Below the pieces are notes generated by a model that had not been told where the DNA came from, searched no databases, and saw only the letters and a program-made list of their open reading frames with translations. A DNA stretch of 64,000 nucleotides from the NCBI GenBank assembly GCA_029204225.1, contig CM055107.1, forward strand, positions 31,211,410 through 31,275,409. Reading direction: 5' to 3'. Position 1 is the stretch's first letter. Each line of letters starts with the position of its first letter. Positions 1 to 11,358 of this stretch are shown one piece after another. This stretch comes from Diphasiastrum complanatum. Taxonomy: Eukaryota; Streptophyta; Lycopodiopsida; Lycopodiales; Lycopodiaceae. The position numbers and the translations under genes are program-made.

Positions 1-794
1 AGGTAGAAGCTCCTTTGACAGTGTCTTTGGTAGACCAACAACTTTTCCTTTCTTGACCATAGATTGCATGGCTTTGAAATTGGGATGTCCCAATCTCTTA
101 TGCCACAGATCCTCCTGAAGAACCTTGGTCACATAAGCAATATCTGAAATGTTAGCACTCTCTCTAGAATCTAGTTTGTACACTTACCAATTCTACATCC
201 TCTGGCAATAACTTCATTTTCTCTTGAGATTATACACTTGTCAACTTGGAACTTGACATCCAATCCACTATCAAACAACTGTCCTACACTAATGAGATTC
301 TTGGTCAATCTAGGTACATAAAGTACATCATGGAAGCAAAAAGATTTTGATGATGATGCATGCAGTGGAATACTACCTATTTATTCAATCCTACACTCTA
401 CATCATTAGCAATATAGATTGATCTTTTTGCACCTAGATATGGCATGAGACTAGTGAAAGAGTTTCTAGAACTAGACATATGGGAACTAGCCCCACTATC
501 TATCCACCAAACTTCTTCATTCTTAAAAGGAAAAGATGAAAAAGTAGACATCATTAATGAATCCTCTCTTTCACTCTCAACATCCTCACACTCATCCTCA
601 TTAGTAAGGTTAGCTTGCCTGAGATTGGTTCTTCTTCTTGAAACAGTTTGATGCATAGTGTCCTTTCTTGCCACACAAAAAACACTTGATCTTTGACAGC
701 TTCTTCTTGCCACTGGATGTTGCAGCTTGTGAAGACTGATCCTCACCACCTTCCTTGATTTTGTCCTTCTTGAAGTGTTGTTGTCCTTTAACAT
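1..794 (-). pseudogene. Ty1/copia fragment A: gag end, protease, GAG-pre-integrase
   Basis: Read on the minus strand, this is the middle of a copia polyprotein running off the left edge of the window. Residues near 794-600 are a basic gag tail with a frame-disturbed zinc knuckle. The aspartic protease start is clear at about 520-470, with the motif WWIDSGASSHMS. Below 380 the frame shifts and stops appear, but a protease tail (LYVPRLTKNLISVGQL) and the start of the GAG-pre-integrase domain can still be read. The family differs in sequence from the copia elements further right. At about 788 it is cut off and joined head-on to a plus-oriented LTR of another family, so its own 5' LTR is gone. 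Copia Gag-Pol packages, cleaves and reverse-transcribes element RNA; this copy cannot. Confidence 0.8.
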
Positions 795-1138
795 TTAGTC
801 TTGTCTTTCGCGAATCATTCGCGACTAATTATCAGTCAAGCACAATCTAGCTTTAAGCGAATCATTTGCGACATATAATTTGTCTTGCTATTCATGACAA
901 ATTATTCTTCTGGCGCTTCATCTATTAATGTTTGGCTACGTAATCTAGAATGACCATGATTTCTATCATCAAAGTTCTGTAATTCTGATAGGCGTAGTCA
1001 TGCTTACGGAGAGAGTCGTATAGTTCATTCCGCTGTGCACGAACATTTTCTGTTCGAATTCATTTCTCGTTCGTTTCTTGTTCGAGTTCGTTTCTCGTTC
1101 GTGTTCGTCATTTATTCTCCCCCCTCTCTCTCCCAATA
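788..1138 (+). repeat. 5'-truncated LTR of copia family B
   Basis: This stretch matches, in inverse orientation, the 3' part of the full LTR at 2179-3229: shared strings include TGTTTGGCTACGTAAT and GATAGGCGTAGTCATGC. It ends in CCCAATA directly before a tRNA primer site at 1139, so the 3' LTR edge is real. The 5' part is missing and is replaced by the unrelated minus-strand fragment A. Confidence 0.8.
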
Positions 1139-1228
1139 TGGTATCAGAGCTATTTTTATAGCTTGATAAGCATCCATAGTACAAGACTCTACTAGCCGAT
1201 AGAGTAATTGTTTTCTTATTCTGTAAAT
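1139..1228 (+). other. Primer-binding site and leader of copia family B
   Basis: TGGTATCAGAGC at 1139-1150 is the usual plant LTR-retrotransposon primer site, complementary to the 3' end of initiator-Met tRNA. The following ~75 bases match, in inverse orientation, the leader at 6000-6076 of the element on the minus strand. Homology stops near 1228 and no gag follows, so this is an LTR-leader stub. Confidence 0.8.
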
Positions 1229-2178
1229 ATCCATTAGGGCCCTTTTTGGGCCTCTTCCTTGCCTAAACATGCTTGTTAATTAGAATTAATTTACTCATTA
1301 ATCATCCTATGTGGCAGTTCACCCTAGGTTTGTCAAGGGTTAACTTATATTTTAATAGGCTTTACATAGACCTACTATAATATAGCAAGGACAACTAATT
1401 TTAATGTAAAATTTAAATTATAAAAGAAAATAATATCTACTTCTTCAAACCCTTCAATAATCCTTTTTATTACTTTAGATTGAGTGAAAATGGGGTCCAA
1501 TATTTCTTTGGGCCCCCATTTTGAAAAAGAATGGGGGGAGGGGGATGAGAGGACAATCCCCCCCCTCCTTGTACAATGTATATCCCTCCCCCCCCTCCAC
1601 TTGTACAATGTAGAATACGCACCCCCCCCCCCCTCGTACTACACCCCGCGGCCCTGTAGTGCTCCTTGTGCGAGCACCCCACCCTCCAAGCCGCTGAGTT
1701 TGATCAAGGCGCAGGCCCGGAGCTCCACATGACCCCCCCCTTCCCCATATCTTGTACATCGGGGGTGGAATCATACAAGGCTTAAATCGTAAACAAGCGT
1801 ATGCATGCCAACACAAATAGCATCTTATTTGAGCAAAAACAAAATAAGAGCAAAATAATTTAAATTGTCAAAGCTGACCAGATACTCGAAAGTCTAGACA
1901 TCCAATTTTGAGCATAACTTTAAGAAATTGTACATGAAAATATATGAAGTATAGCTAAAGTGGTCTATTTCATTTATTTCTTTCAGGAGCACTATGTTTC
2001 GGATTCGGAGCATTCCGTGTAACATGTATGTTTGATCCCATAATATGAGTGAAGAAATTTAATTTAGTATATATGATAGGGTAAATAGAAGTGTTTGTAA
2101 CAGTCAAAAGGCCAAAATCAAGCTCAAATGGCCATGCCAACGTATGGGCTTGTTTTTGTAAGAAAACAATGTGAAATT
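1229..2178. other. No gene; homopolymer C/G tracts
   Basis: No credible gene. From about 1530 to 1750 the + strand is rich in runs of C (up to 13 at 1620-1632) and G, which produces several spurious overlapping open frames. The rest is AT-rich and unassigned. Confidence 0.6.
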
Positions 2179-3229
2179 TGTTGGAGAGAGAGGGAGAGTA
2201 GAGAGAGTTGAGAAAGGTGTTGTATAAAAATAAATAAATAAATTTTTTAGCTCAGAGGGGTAAGACGAACACGAACGAGACACGAAACACGAACGAGAAA
2301 CGAACTCGAACAAAAATTGTTCGTGCGTAGCGGAACAAGCTATGCGACTCTCTCCAAAAGCATGACTACGCCTATCAGAACGAATAGAACGTTAGTGACG
2401 GAAGTCACGGTCGTTTTTAATTACGTAGCCAAACATTAATGAACGAAGCGTCAGAAGAATAATTTGTCACGAATAGCTAGACAAATTATGTGTCGCGAAT
2501 AGCTAGACAAATTATGTGTCGCAAATGATTCACAAAGAGCTAGACAGCACTCGAATGATTATTAGTCGCGAAACATTCGCGAAAGACACGACTAAATGTT
2601 AGTCATCTATTACCAGAAAGAGCAACTAGAAAGGTCAGACAGAATGAATAATAAGCATAGCAATATTAACACAAATCTGAACGCAGAACAAAGAACTGTA
2701 TCAGATTAAGTATATCAAGTATACATGTCAATAATGCGGTAGAGCACAAGACAATAGCGGACGAAACCGCGTGTCCTACGAAGCTTATTCAAACTGTAAA
2801 AGAGATGAAACCTTATTGCTAACGAATTAAAGAATCAATGCACAGAGCATCTATTTTTGTCTATCTCCGATAAGCTTCTCTTCTTCGTTCTCTCTCGCTT
2901 ACTAACTTCTTGATCGTTTAATCTTCGATAATGAATACGCAAATGGTATTCAATATATACATAATGTTACAGGTGTGCAGATGAAGAAAGTACAGGGTGG
3001 ATGTGCTTTCTGTAAGAGATCGTGGGTGGTTGTAGTCGTCGTCCAGTTTGTTAGTGCAGCTGCATGAGCGTGAAGAGGGTGTGACGTCAGCCTTTGATTT
3101 TCGTCTCTTCATCGCCTGTGGAAATTTACATGTGAATATGCAGACTGCGCGACAACGCGAGTAAATATGCACCATGAATGGAGGCAGATTAAAAATGGGA
3201 TTTAGGTGCTAGAGGAAATAAATCCAACA
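2179..3229 (-). repeat. 3' LTR of copia family B, complete (1051 bp)
   Basis: The minus-strand sequence begins TGTTGGATTT (3229) and ends CTCTCCAACA (2179), giving the canonical TG...CA ends with a short inverted repeat. It is the only full-length LTR of this subtype here. The 2179-2610 part recurs inverted at 788-1138 and in direct orientation at 6089-6404. Confidence 0.85.
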
Positions 3230-5014
3230 CCCCCTCTTAATCTGGATTCGTGAATACCTTGATCTTCAGACTAAGCAATCCACAAAATTTGTTGTGTGCA
3301 TTAACACTGAGTGCTTTCGTGAATATGTCTGCAACCATGTCCTGCGTTCTGCAGTACGTTAAGCTTGCTTCCTTGTTGAGAACCTTTCCCTTGATGTAGT
3401 GATATCTGATTTCAATGTGCTTACTCCTAGAGTGAAATCTAGGGTTGGCCGATTATCACAAAATAAAATTGTAGGGCTATACTGATTCTAATTAACATGT
3501 GACAGTAAATTTCTCAGCCAAAACGCTTCCTTGATAGATTGAGAAGCAGCAATGTATTATGCATCTGTAGAAAAAAGTGCGAAAAAAGTTTGCTTACGAC
3601 AATTCTATGAGATAGGACCACCGTTGAAGAACAATGTAGATCCAGATGTGGATTTACGATTGTCTACATCTCCTCCCCAGCTTGCATACGAATAACCACT
3701 GAGCTGATGAAGATTGTCGTTGCTGACATCTCCATAGCAGATGCACTGGTCCATGGTAGCTTGCTTACAGCAAAAGAGATATCAGATCTTGTAATCACCA
3801 TTGCGTACATGAGAGATCCCAGTATCGATCGATAAGGGTATTCTCTCATTTGCTCCACTTCCTGCTTGATTTGGGGACATTGGTCCTTTGACAAATGCAG
3901 GCCTGGATCCATTAGTGAGTGAGCTAATTTACAATTCATCAAATTGTATCTGTTAAGAACATTGTGAAGATACCTTTGTTGAGTGATGTAAATCAGTCGA
4001 TTTTCTTTGTCTCTGTGGATTTGAATTTCCAGACAGAGATGAGCTTCGCCCAAATCAGTCATGTCAAACTCTGAAAACAGTATCTGCTTCGAATCCTTGA
4101 TCATATTGGTATTGTTGCTAAAGAGCAACGTATCATCCACGTACAAGGTGATGATAATGAAGGATTTGATGTACTGACTTGGAATAGATGTTGCAATCAG
4201 CAGTGCTTGTTTTGAATCCTTGTTCAATGAGAAATGCTGAAACCAAGCTCTGGCAGACTGTTTCAAGCCGTACAGTGCTTTGTGGAGTTTAGAGACATGA
4301 TTTTTCATACCTTCCAAAACGTGTCCTTCAGGCTGGATCATGTACATATCTTCTTGTATCACTCCATTCAGATAGGCTGTTTGTACATCAAGTTGATCTT
4401 CGAAGTCAGCAGCTGCAACATAAGAAAGGAGCATTCGGATCGACGAATGTTTGACGACTGGACTAAAAGTCTCATTGTAGTCGACATTCGGGATCTGGGT
4501 TAATCCTCGTGCTATCGGCCTTGCCTTCCTTTGGTCAATTGCTCCATTGGCATTGTATTTGATCTTGAAGATCCATTTGCAATCAATGATATTGCAGCCA
4601 ATAGGAGCTTCGACTAATGACCATGTCTGGTTCTTGATTGGAGAGGAATACTCTCTGTCCATAGCTTCCCTCCAGAGATCAGAGTCTGGTTGGCTGAGTG
4701 CCTCTTCGACTGTCGTCGGTTCCTGTATCAAGAGACAGGCAAACTCATGAGTATACCTTGTGGACTGTGTGCGCACTCGGCTTGATCTTTTGGGAGGATT
4801 CGACTGAAGAACCGCTCCTGAGATTTGTTGCTGGGTAGCAATAACATCTTTGTCTGATTCGTTGTCTTGAAGTCGGTCGACAATAGACACGCCTGAGCTA
4901 GAAGCTCGGACTGTCGTGTCAATGGCAGGTGACGAGGATTCTTCTTGAGCAACATCCTTGCCTTTGAGGTGGACGAACTGATCCTCGATGAAGATTGTAT
5001 CCTGGCTATACAAG
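3230..5014 (-). pseudogene. Copia family B reverse transcriptase and RNase H remnant
   Basis: A 449-residue open frame (5013-3664) starts in the integrase-RT linker (FIEDQFVHLKGK) and passes through the full copia RT domain: NQTWSLVEAP, CKWIFKIKYNANGAIDQRKAR, the YVDD catalytic box at 4132-4143 (LYVDDTLLF), and the connection region ending near DISFAVSKLPW. A short deletion lies just before SKQALL, and a glycine- and D-containing part near the N-terminus of RT is shortened (EDQLDVQTAYLNG). RNase H follows below 3664 only as frame-shifted debris running to the polypurine tract at 3230. RT copies element RNA into DNA inside the virus-like particle. The long open RT suggests the element is younger than most here, yet the missing gag and the inverted integrase make it non-autonomous. 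Confidence 0.85.
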
Positions 5015-5015
5015 A

Positions 5016-5845
5016 TTTACCAGTACAATGAATGTCTAGACAATCTATTGTTCTTGATCTCGACTATCCTCACAAAAGAGTCGAGTTACTTGTCTGTGAA
5101 GACTGTCTAGTTGGTAAACAGACTAGGAAACCTTTTAAATCAAGCCATTAGCACATTGCTAGAGGATTGCTAGATGTTGTACATTCAGATATTTGTGGCC
5201 CGATGAAAAATCCTTCGCTGAAGGATGCCAAGTATTTTATAACCTTTATTGATGAATTTTTCAAAAGGACCATGGTGTATTTTATAAAGAAGAAATCAGA
5301 AGCCTTCAACTGCTTCAGAATCTTCAAGGAGTGTGCAGAGAAGGAGACTGGAAGAACGATCAAGGCCCTCAGGTCAGACAACGGTGGAGAATATATCTCT
5401 ATCGAGTTTAAAGAATACTACCAAAACCAAGGCATTGAACAGCAATTCATCACTCCTTACAGTCCTCAGTCTAATGGCTTAGCCGAGAGAAAAAACCATA
5501 CTTTGGTTGAATCTGCCAAATGTATGTTATCGCATGCATCGTTGCCTAAGAGATTCTGGGCTGAAGTTGTCTCCACTGCAGCCTACGTCCAGAACAGATG
5601 TTCGACCAAGGCCCTCTCAGACAAGACACCCCACGAGGTGTGGACAGGCTCTAAGCCTTCTTTGAAGAACCTAAGAGTGTTTGGGTGCATTGCCTACGCG
5701 CAGAACCCAAAAGACACGAGAAAGAAATTGGACTTCCAAGGTCTCAAGACCATCTTGATCGGATATACTTCATCTGATAATACTTATAAGCTGTATGATC
5801 CTGATACCCAAGTTTATAATGCCAAAGTAAAATTTTATTTGAATG
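5016..5845 (+). pseudogene. Inverted GAG-pre-integrase and integrase cassette
   Basis: On the + strand, opposite to the rest of the element, lie a GAG-pre-integrase piece with SRQSIVLDLDYP and the C-x2-C of CEDCLVGKQ (about 5031-5125), then a 230-residue open integrase core (5167-5859). The core keeps HSDICGPM, RSDNGGEYIS and NGLAERKNHT, which hold the three catalytic acidic residues, and ends at YKLYDPDTQ. That end is where the minus-strand RT frame begins its linker (FIEDQF), so turning this block round would rebuild the normal order pre-IN, IN, RT with at most a few codons of overlap. This is best read as an in-place inversion. Recombination between two oppositely oriented copies is the alternative. 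Confidence 0.85.
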
Positions 5846-5861
5846 AATTGAAGAACTGAGA

Positions 5862-5933
5862 GCTTGACCACAGATGGTAATTGGCTCCATCAAGCTTGTC
5901 CATGATAGGACTGGCTTTCCCTTGGGAATCCAT
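5862..5933 (-). pseudogene. Gag N-terminus stub of copia family B
   Basis: A minus-strand ATG at 5933-5931 opens about 22 codons ending DKLDGANYHLW. This is the conserved start of copia gag, and it matches the start of the family B gag at 43035 (DKLNGSNYHLWKFKM). It then breaks off at the inverted cassette. It is too short to be noticed as a frame by itself but fixes the element's 5' side. Confidence 0.75.
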
Positions 5934-6076
5934 GTGGAGGAATTAGTCTAAGTGATAGGAGAAACTATTAGTGACTTAAGTATGAAAATCTGATGCTGAA
6001 ATACAGAACAAGAAAACAATTACTCTATTGGCTAGTAGAGTCTTGTATTGTGGAAGCTTATCAAGCTATAAAAATA

Positions 6077-6088
6077 GCTCCGATACCA
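6077..6088 (-). other. Primer-binding site of copia family B element
   Basis: The minus strand reads TGGTATCGGAGC directly inside the LTR edge. This is the initiator-Met tRNA primer site with one change from TGGTATCAGAGC. Confidence 0.8.
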
Positions 6089-6404
6089 TGTTGGAGAGAG
6101 GGAGAGTAGCGAGAGTTGAGAAAGGTGTGGTTAAAAAATAAATAAAAACATTTTTCAGCTCAGAGGGGTAAGACAAACACGAATGAGACACGAAACACGA
6201 AACACGAATGAGAAATGAATTCGAACAAAAATTGCTGGTGCGCAGTGAAACGAGCTGTGCAACTCTCTTCGAAAGCATGACTACGCCTATCAGAACGAAC
6301 AGAACGTTAGTGATGGAAATCACGGTCGTTCTTGATTACGTAGCCAAACATTAATGAATGAAACGTCAAAAGAATAATTTGTCGTGAATAGCTAGACAAA
6401 TTAT
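6089..6404 (-). repeat. 5' LTR of copia family B, truncated
   Basis: It matches the 3' LTR from its terminal TGTTGGAGAG through GCTAGACAAATTATG, then stops abruptly at about 6404 where unrelated GC-rich sequence begins. The two LTRs differ at many sites, so the insertion is old. Confidence 0.8.
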
Positions 6405-9400
6405 GCGCCCTGACGCCGCTCCCCAAAAATCGCCTGCGCCTTGATTTTGGCAGGCACTCGAACACGGGCCACGCGTCATGCGTTGGGGGGCACCGGGGCC
6501 AAATACATAAAGCAGCAGTAACAAGAAGGGAAGGAGGCCATAGAAAACCCACATTCAAATCACAAAAGAGGGATTGAGGAGAGGGTGAAGATCCATGCTG
6601 TTCAACAAACAAAACCTCTTGGCAGGAGCATCATGTGGTGAGCAGAAAGGAGGATTGACTCAAGGCTACTTCCACTGGACAAGAAAGTAGATGAGTAGTT
6701 TCTTAGAAGAAATTCAGCAGAGCAGCCTTGTACCAACATAAAAGTGACAGGATCTAGCTAGAGAGTGAGGACGTCTATCCATCTTATAGAGTTGAGGTCA
6801 ATACCCCCTTCAATCTGCCAACTTGCCATCCTTCTCATTCTTCAATGGCTTTTATGTACTCTTTGCTACTTGTCACAGATTTTGTGGGCCTACCGCCACC
6901 TCCTCTTTCTTAGTGCATGGAAGTTAAGGTTTTAACAATGATAGGCTGTCCTTTATGAACCTCATCATTCACTTTGAATTTAAGGGTGAATCGGCCCTTT
7001 TCCCATGTGCCTATCGAGGTGGCACTCTAGGTGTTGGCATGGCTATTTTCCACTTAGCCGCCTTAGGTCAATGGTCCATTTAGTTTGATGTTTGGCCTCC
7101 GTTGTGTAGTTTTCTCTTGAAGGGCTTGTCATTGTGGCCTTAGCATTCATCGATTTTTTTCCGTCATGCCAATGATCGGTAATTGAGCCCTCCTCCCCAA
7201 TTGAACAACAATCTTAAAAACAATACCAAGGGTTTTATATTAGTATCAAAATTGCAGTACATTGTAGATGGTGGCATAATAGCCAAAAATTTAAAAACAT
7301 CCTACAAGCCAATTTTTTGAAGGCTACCAAAAAATATTTAAGGGCCAATTCTAAGGCTGTAAATTCTCTTCTAACCACATTTTGGGCGGGCTGGGACCCC
7401 TACCTATCATCAAAATTTGTGTCTTTTGTTCATCAAAAGTGTACGGCTTTAAAGACATGTCGATTTCTATACAATAGTGAAATTAGTCAAAATTGAGCCG
7501 ATTCTTTATGTCAAAAATTTGGCTAACATGGATGGTGGGTGAACTAGTCAAATTTCTTGATATCCAGTTTGATGGCTATCAAGGATATGATTGCAAATGC
7601 AACATAATGGAAATGGTAATATGATGTCATTAACTGCTACTCAAAAAAGATGTGATAGAAGTTGCTACTGTTGCTGCTAGAGGTATATGCTGCTAATGTC
7701 ATTGGCGGAGTCATTTGTGAGATGTGGACTTCTCATGGCATGAACTGTGGCTTTGGAAATTACTTGATTTTGATTAGTACGTTGTCTCTGGTCTCTATGG
7801 AGCAAAGTGTCACAATTAACATCATCATTTGAGGCCAGATCAGTTCATGACATAATCTGGAGCTGCATGCAAGAGTGACTCGACTAGGTTGGCTAGCATA
7901 GATCATGTTGTAATAAAAGAATTATCTTGGAAGAGGCAGTGGTATCATCCTATGATCTCATAATAGATTGGGCATCTGAATAAGAAGTGACCCTCAAACT
8001 TTACCTTAGATAGAGAACATAACTAGCAAATGTGAGAAATATGACAATATATAACTTGATTAGGCCAAGTATATGTACATAATGACATTCCACACATGTG
8101 GAGCTATTTCCACATGTGCAACATAGGCATAGGTTAGCTTCTACATAATCTCACGAGCCATTAAGGCAAACAAGCAAGTTTTCCAAGTTAATATGCATTT
8201 TCCTAGATTCTAGCTTTTTTGACGAGGTGCAATTCAATTAGACAGCCATAGAGACCTTAGGAGGAGCCAAAGGACACGTGGATGTACTATTCGACATGTC
8301 TGAAATAGGTCAGGTCAATCTAAGCCTCAGTCTTTTTGTATATACTCCAATTTGGAGCTCATTTGGTACGAACAATTTAGAGAAATCTTGAGGAATTTGC
8401 ATCAAGCTTGTGTATTTCTCTCTTTGCATCCATTTTGGTGGATCCAATGCTTCCATTAGTGTTAGGACATTGCTTTGAGGTTTCTGTTCATACATTAGGT
8501 TGTGGCTCACACATGTGAAGTAGCTTCGATCTTTAAATACTTTGTTTAGATTGCTCTTGCTTATAGATCTACATTGTGTCAATTCTAGGTGCTAGTTTTG
8601 ATGGAGATAAAGATAGTAATGCAACCAATCACTCTTATGGATTGAATGAATCCATTTATGGTCCTAATTGCACTTTTTTTACACTTCAAATTCTCACTTC
8701 AATCTCGAGTTGATGTGATGAAATGCAAAGCTGGCCTAATGAGAATCTCAAACCATGGTATATCCCTCGAAAAAGATATGCCACCAGCAGCCTTTTTAGA
8801 GGGATATCCCTCGGTTTATATATGCTATAAACAAAGCAACAATGAGTTGAAGAAGCCTCGATTACCGAGGTAATTATCGAGGATCTCTTTTCGAGATATA
8901 CACCATGGTATATGCCGAGGTTTGGGATTTTCAAAAACAAAATCTTCATAAAAGCCGTGGTAATAGGGTCAGAAACCTCCAAGATGTTGTAGTGTCTTTT
9001 GTTATGCTTAGCATACTTATATAATCTTTGAATGCTTTAGAATTCAATTCACTAGAAATTTCTACTTTAATTCTCATTAGTATGTTAGATTTTTGTATTT
9101 GGTTACTTGTTGACAAGATTTTTTATAAGTGAAAATATGTTAATAAATTTGATAAATACAGGAACTAGTGCAGTATGCACATCACAAAACAGTCACCCTA
9201 GCTACAAGCAACTTAGCTCTCAAAGATGACTCAACAAAAGTTACTAAATAACAAAAAAACACTATACATATAAGATAACTAGATCAGCACCTGTCCCCCA
9301 ACTGAATAGGCCCAAAACTACTAACGACAAACCGAGGACATGCCCTTGAGCATAGCAACAGTCGTCAAAAATCACTATCCAAGCTAATCTTCTTATGAGT

Positions 9401-11358
9401 GTGGCTACTCGGCCAGTCCCAATAGCCACTTATGGAACAAGTGCATGATAGGTATATCAATTGTGGACCAAGTCCCAATTACTACAGAAAATCATAAATC
9501 TAGTTAATTGTACACTAATTACAATGTCACATTTGAAACTTATCTAAATCAGTCCGATTTCGAACACTCCCTTAAGTTCAAATATGACAAGAGTGGAAAA
9601 CAATAAGCTATAGCAATGTTTAGAGTGTCCATGAAATATTTGTGATTTTTCAGCTACTACGTACTCGACTCACACTCAAGCACACCAACAAACCATTCAA
9701 TATACATTCTCAAGTTCAGCTTTGATAACACAAAGTATCATGCAAACACAAAAGTCAATACGTTCAAGGTTTGACTAAATAAATAAATAAGTAAAATCAA
9801 CCTTTGTTGCACAACCATTAAAATCCATTGCCATTGATATAGACATTTGTGAGTGGAAAAGCATTAAGACATAGACTTTATATAATCAATTGTTAGTTTT
9901 TTTTTTTCAAAGTTATGAATGGGCACCTCTCATTAGCCTAAATGGAAAAATAATTTTAAAGTTAGAATTTGGTTACGCTAAATTTAATATTTATTCGAAT
10001 TTTTATATTTCAAAGAATAAAAAAAAGATAAAATTCTATTAAGCGCACATTATTTATGAAGGTTCAAGAGGCCATGTTATGGATTTAAGCTACCAAGAAG
10101 AAGGCTTTATTCTCCGAGCTAAAAAAGTAAAGCATTTTTTCATTTTTGATTTTCTCTAGAGACATGTTATATTTTTCTCTTTCCATGCAATACTTACAAA
10201 TTTTGTAAACTAAAAAAATATTGCCTTTGTAAATGATGTGATTTTGTTCATGCTAAACATAGCTCTTTTTATTTCTAGAGTACTGAAGATAAACATTGTG
10301 CCTAAGCAAGTCAAAAGACACATCTTAAAAGCTAAGATAGAAAACAAAGATAGAGAGCAATCGACACAAGGTAAAATAGTTATTGAGGATGATCCAACAG
10401 AAACATTATTGATGATTAATCATCGATAAAAGAGATTGTAAAGAAATCTCCACATCTAAATAAAATAAAATCTTATATCCTCCTCTACATAATTGACATT
10501 CCAAATGGATTTCAAATGAATGAATTTTCATTGCAAGGTTCTTTAGAATACACTACTTATTTCTGAATAATTGTTGTATTTCACATAAATTGGCACTCTA
10601 CAGGTGTGTAGCTTATTGGAGGTTTTTGGAATGCAAGAAAAAAAAAAGTAGTTTGGTAAAGTTCTTTAGTAAACATCAATTTTATATTGATTTGTTTGAT
10701 GTGTTATGCTGAACAAAAATTTGATTTTATTTTAGAGTTTATTAATTTGTTTAAAATTAGTTTACTAGATGATTTAATTTCAAGGAAAAAAACAAACGTT
10801 CAGAACGTTGGGAGAACAAGGTTGTGCAATGAAGTGGAATACATAACAATTAGCTACTATTCTTTTGATTGCAAGTGTTTCATATTACATGGCTGGTTTA
10901 ATGGCTAGTTCATATCAGATGTCGCAATAATCTCTAAACTATTGAAGAGGAAGCACAAATATCAATAATTTAAATGAACCTAGATGAAATAAGTAAGAAC
11001 TCGTAACTCATAAACTCAAAAATTACTATTAACAAAAAAAAAAATTGTATTACTATTTAAAAAATAAACGCACTAGTATTACCATACAAATATCAAACCC
11101 CCCCATAAAATGCTTCAATCACAATTTTTTGTTGTTGTACTAAGATTTTCTCCAATTTTCTAGTTGATGCATTGTGCTCTAGCAAACTAGAATCTATATC
11201 CATCTTATGATCATATGCAATGAAATGCTTCTAAGTAGATTCAAACATGTTTTAATCATTCATGTGGACATCATGTTGCGATCACATAATATAATTTATA
11301 AAGAGTGATTTGCGAACACAAGACTAATGTATGTTGTCCTGACGAGAAGGTGATATGT
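6405..11358. other. Intergenic region, no gene recognised
   Basis: A GC-richer patch at 6405-6500 is followed by AT-rich sequence. Short open frames exist (for example 8310-8582 minus, 90 aa; 10238-10429 plus, 63 aa; 10687-10908 plus, 73 aa), but none shows a family motif, a splice context or biased composition, so none is called. A small palindromic cluster lies at 8750-8925 and is listed separately. Confidence 0.5.
8750..8925. repeat. Palindromic CGAGG-rich cluster
   Basis: Two near-copies of ACCATGGTATATCCCTCG (8753) and ACCATGGTATATGCCGAGG (8902) flank a set of short inverted repeats: GTTTATA...TATAAAC at 8813-8832 and a dyad centred on the ACCGAGG at 8864-8871. It could be the core of a small foldback element. 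No target duplication was found. Confidence 0.4.

Larger units (their letters stand above)
2179..6404 (-). mobile_element. Copia family B element with inverted integrase cassette
   Basis: This is a nearly bounded copia element in minus orientation. The 3' LTR is at 2179-3229, with a polypurine tract just inside (minus-strand AAGAGGGGG next to TGTTGGA). The primer site is at 6077-6088 and a 5' LTR remnant at 6089-6404. The inside is heavily rearranged. Only the first ~22 gag codons remain next to the leader, and most of gag and the protease are deleted. GAG-pre-integrase and integrase lie on the + strand (about 5016-5845), while reverse transcriptase lies on the minus strand (3664-5013). The element is dead. 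The base before the 3' LTR is flanked by AAATT, but the opposite target-site copy cannot be tested because the 5' LTR is truncated at about 6404. Confidence 0.8.

Noticed and set aside
1375-1816. Overlapping Gly/Pro-rich open frames
   Set aside because: They result from homopolymer G/C tracts; no domain, no splice context, and several frames are open at once.
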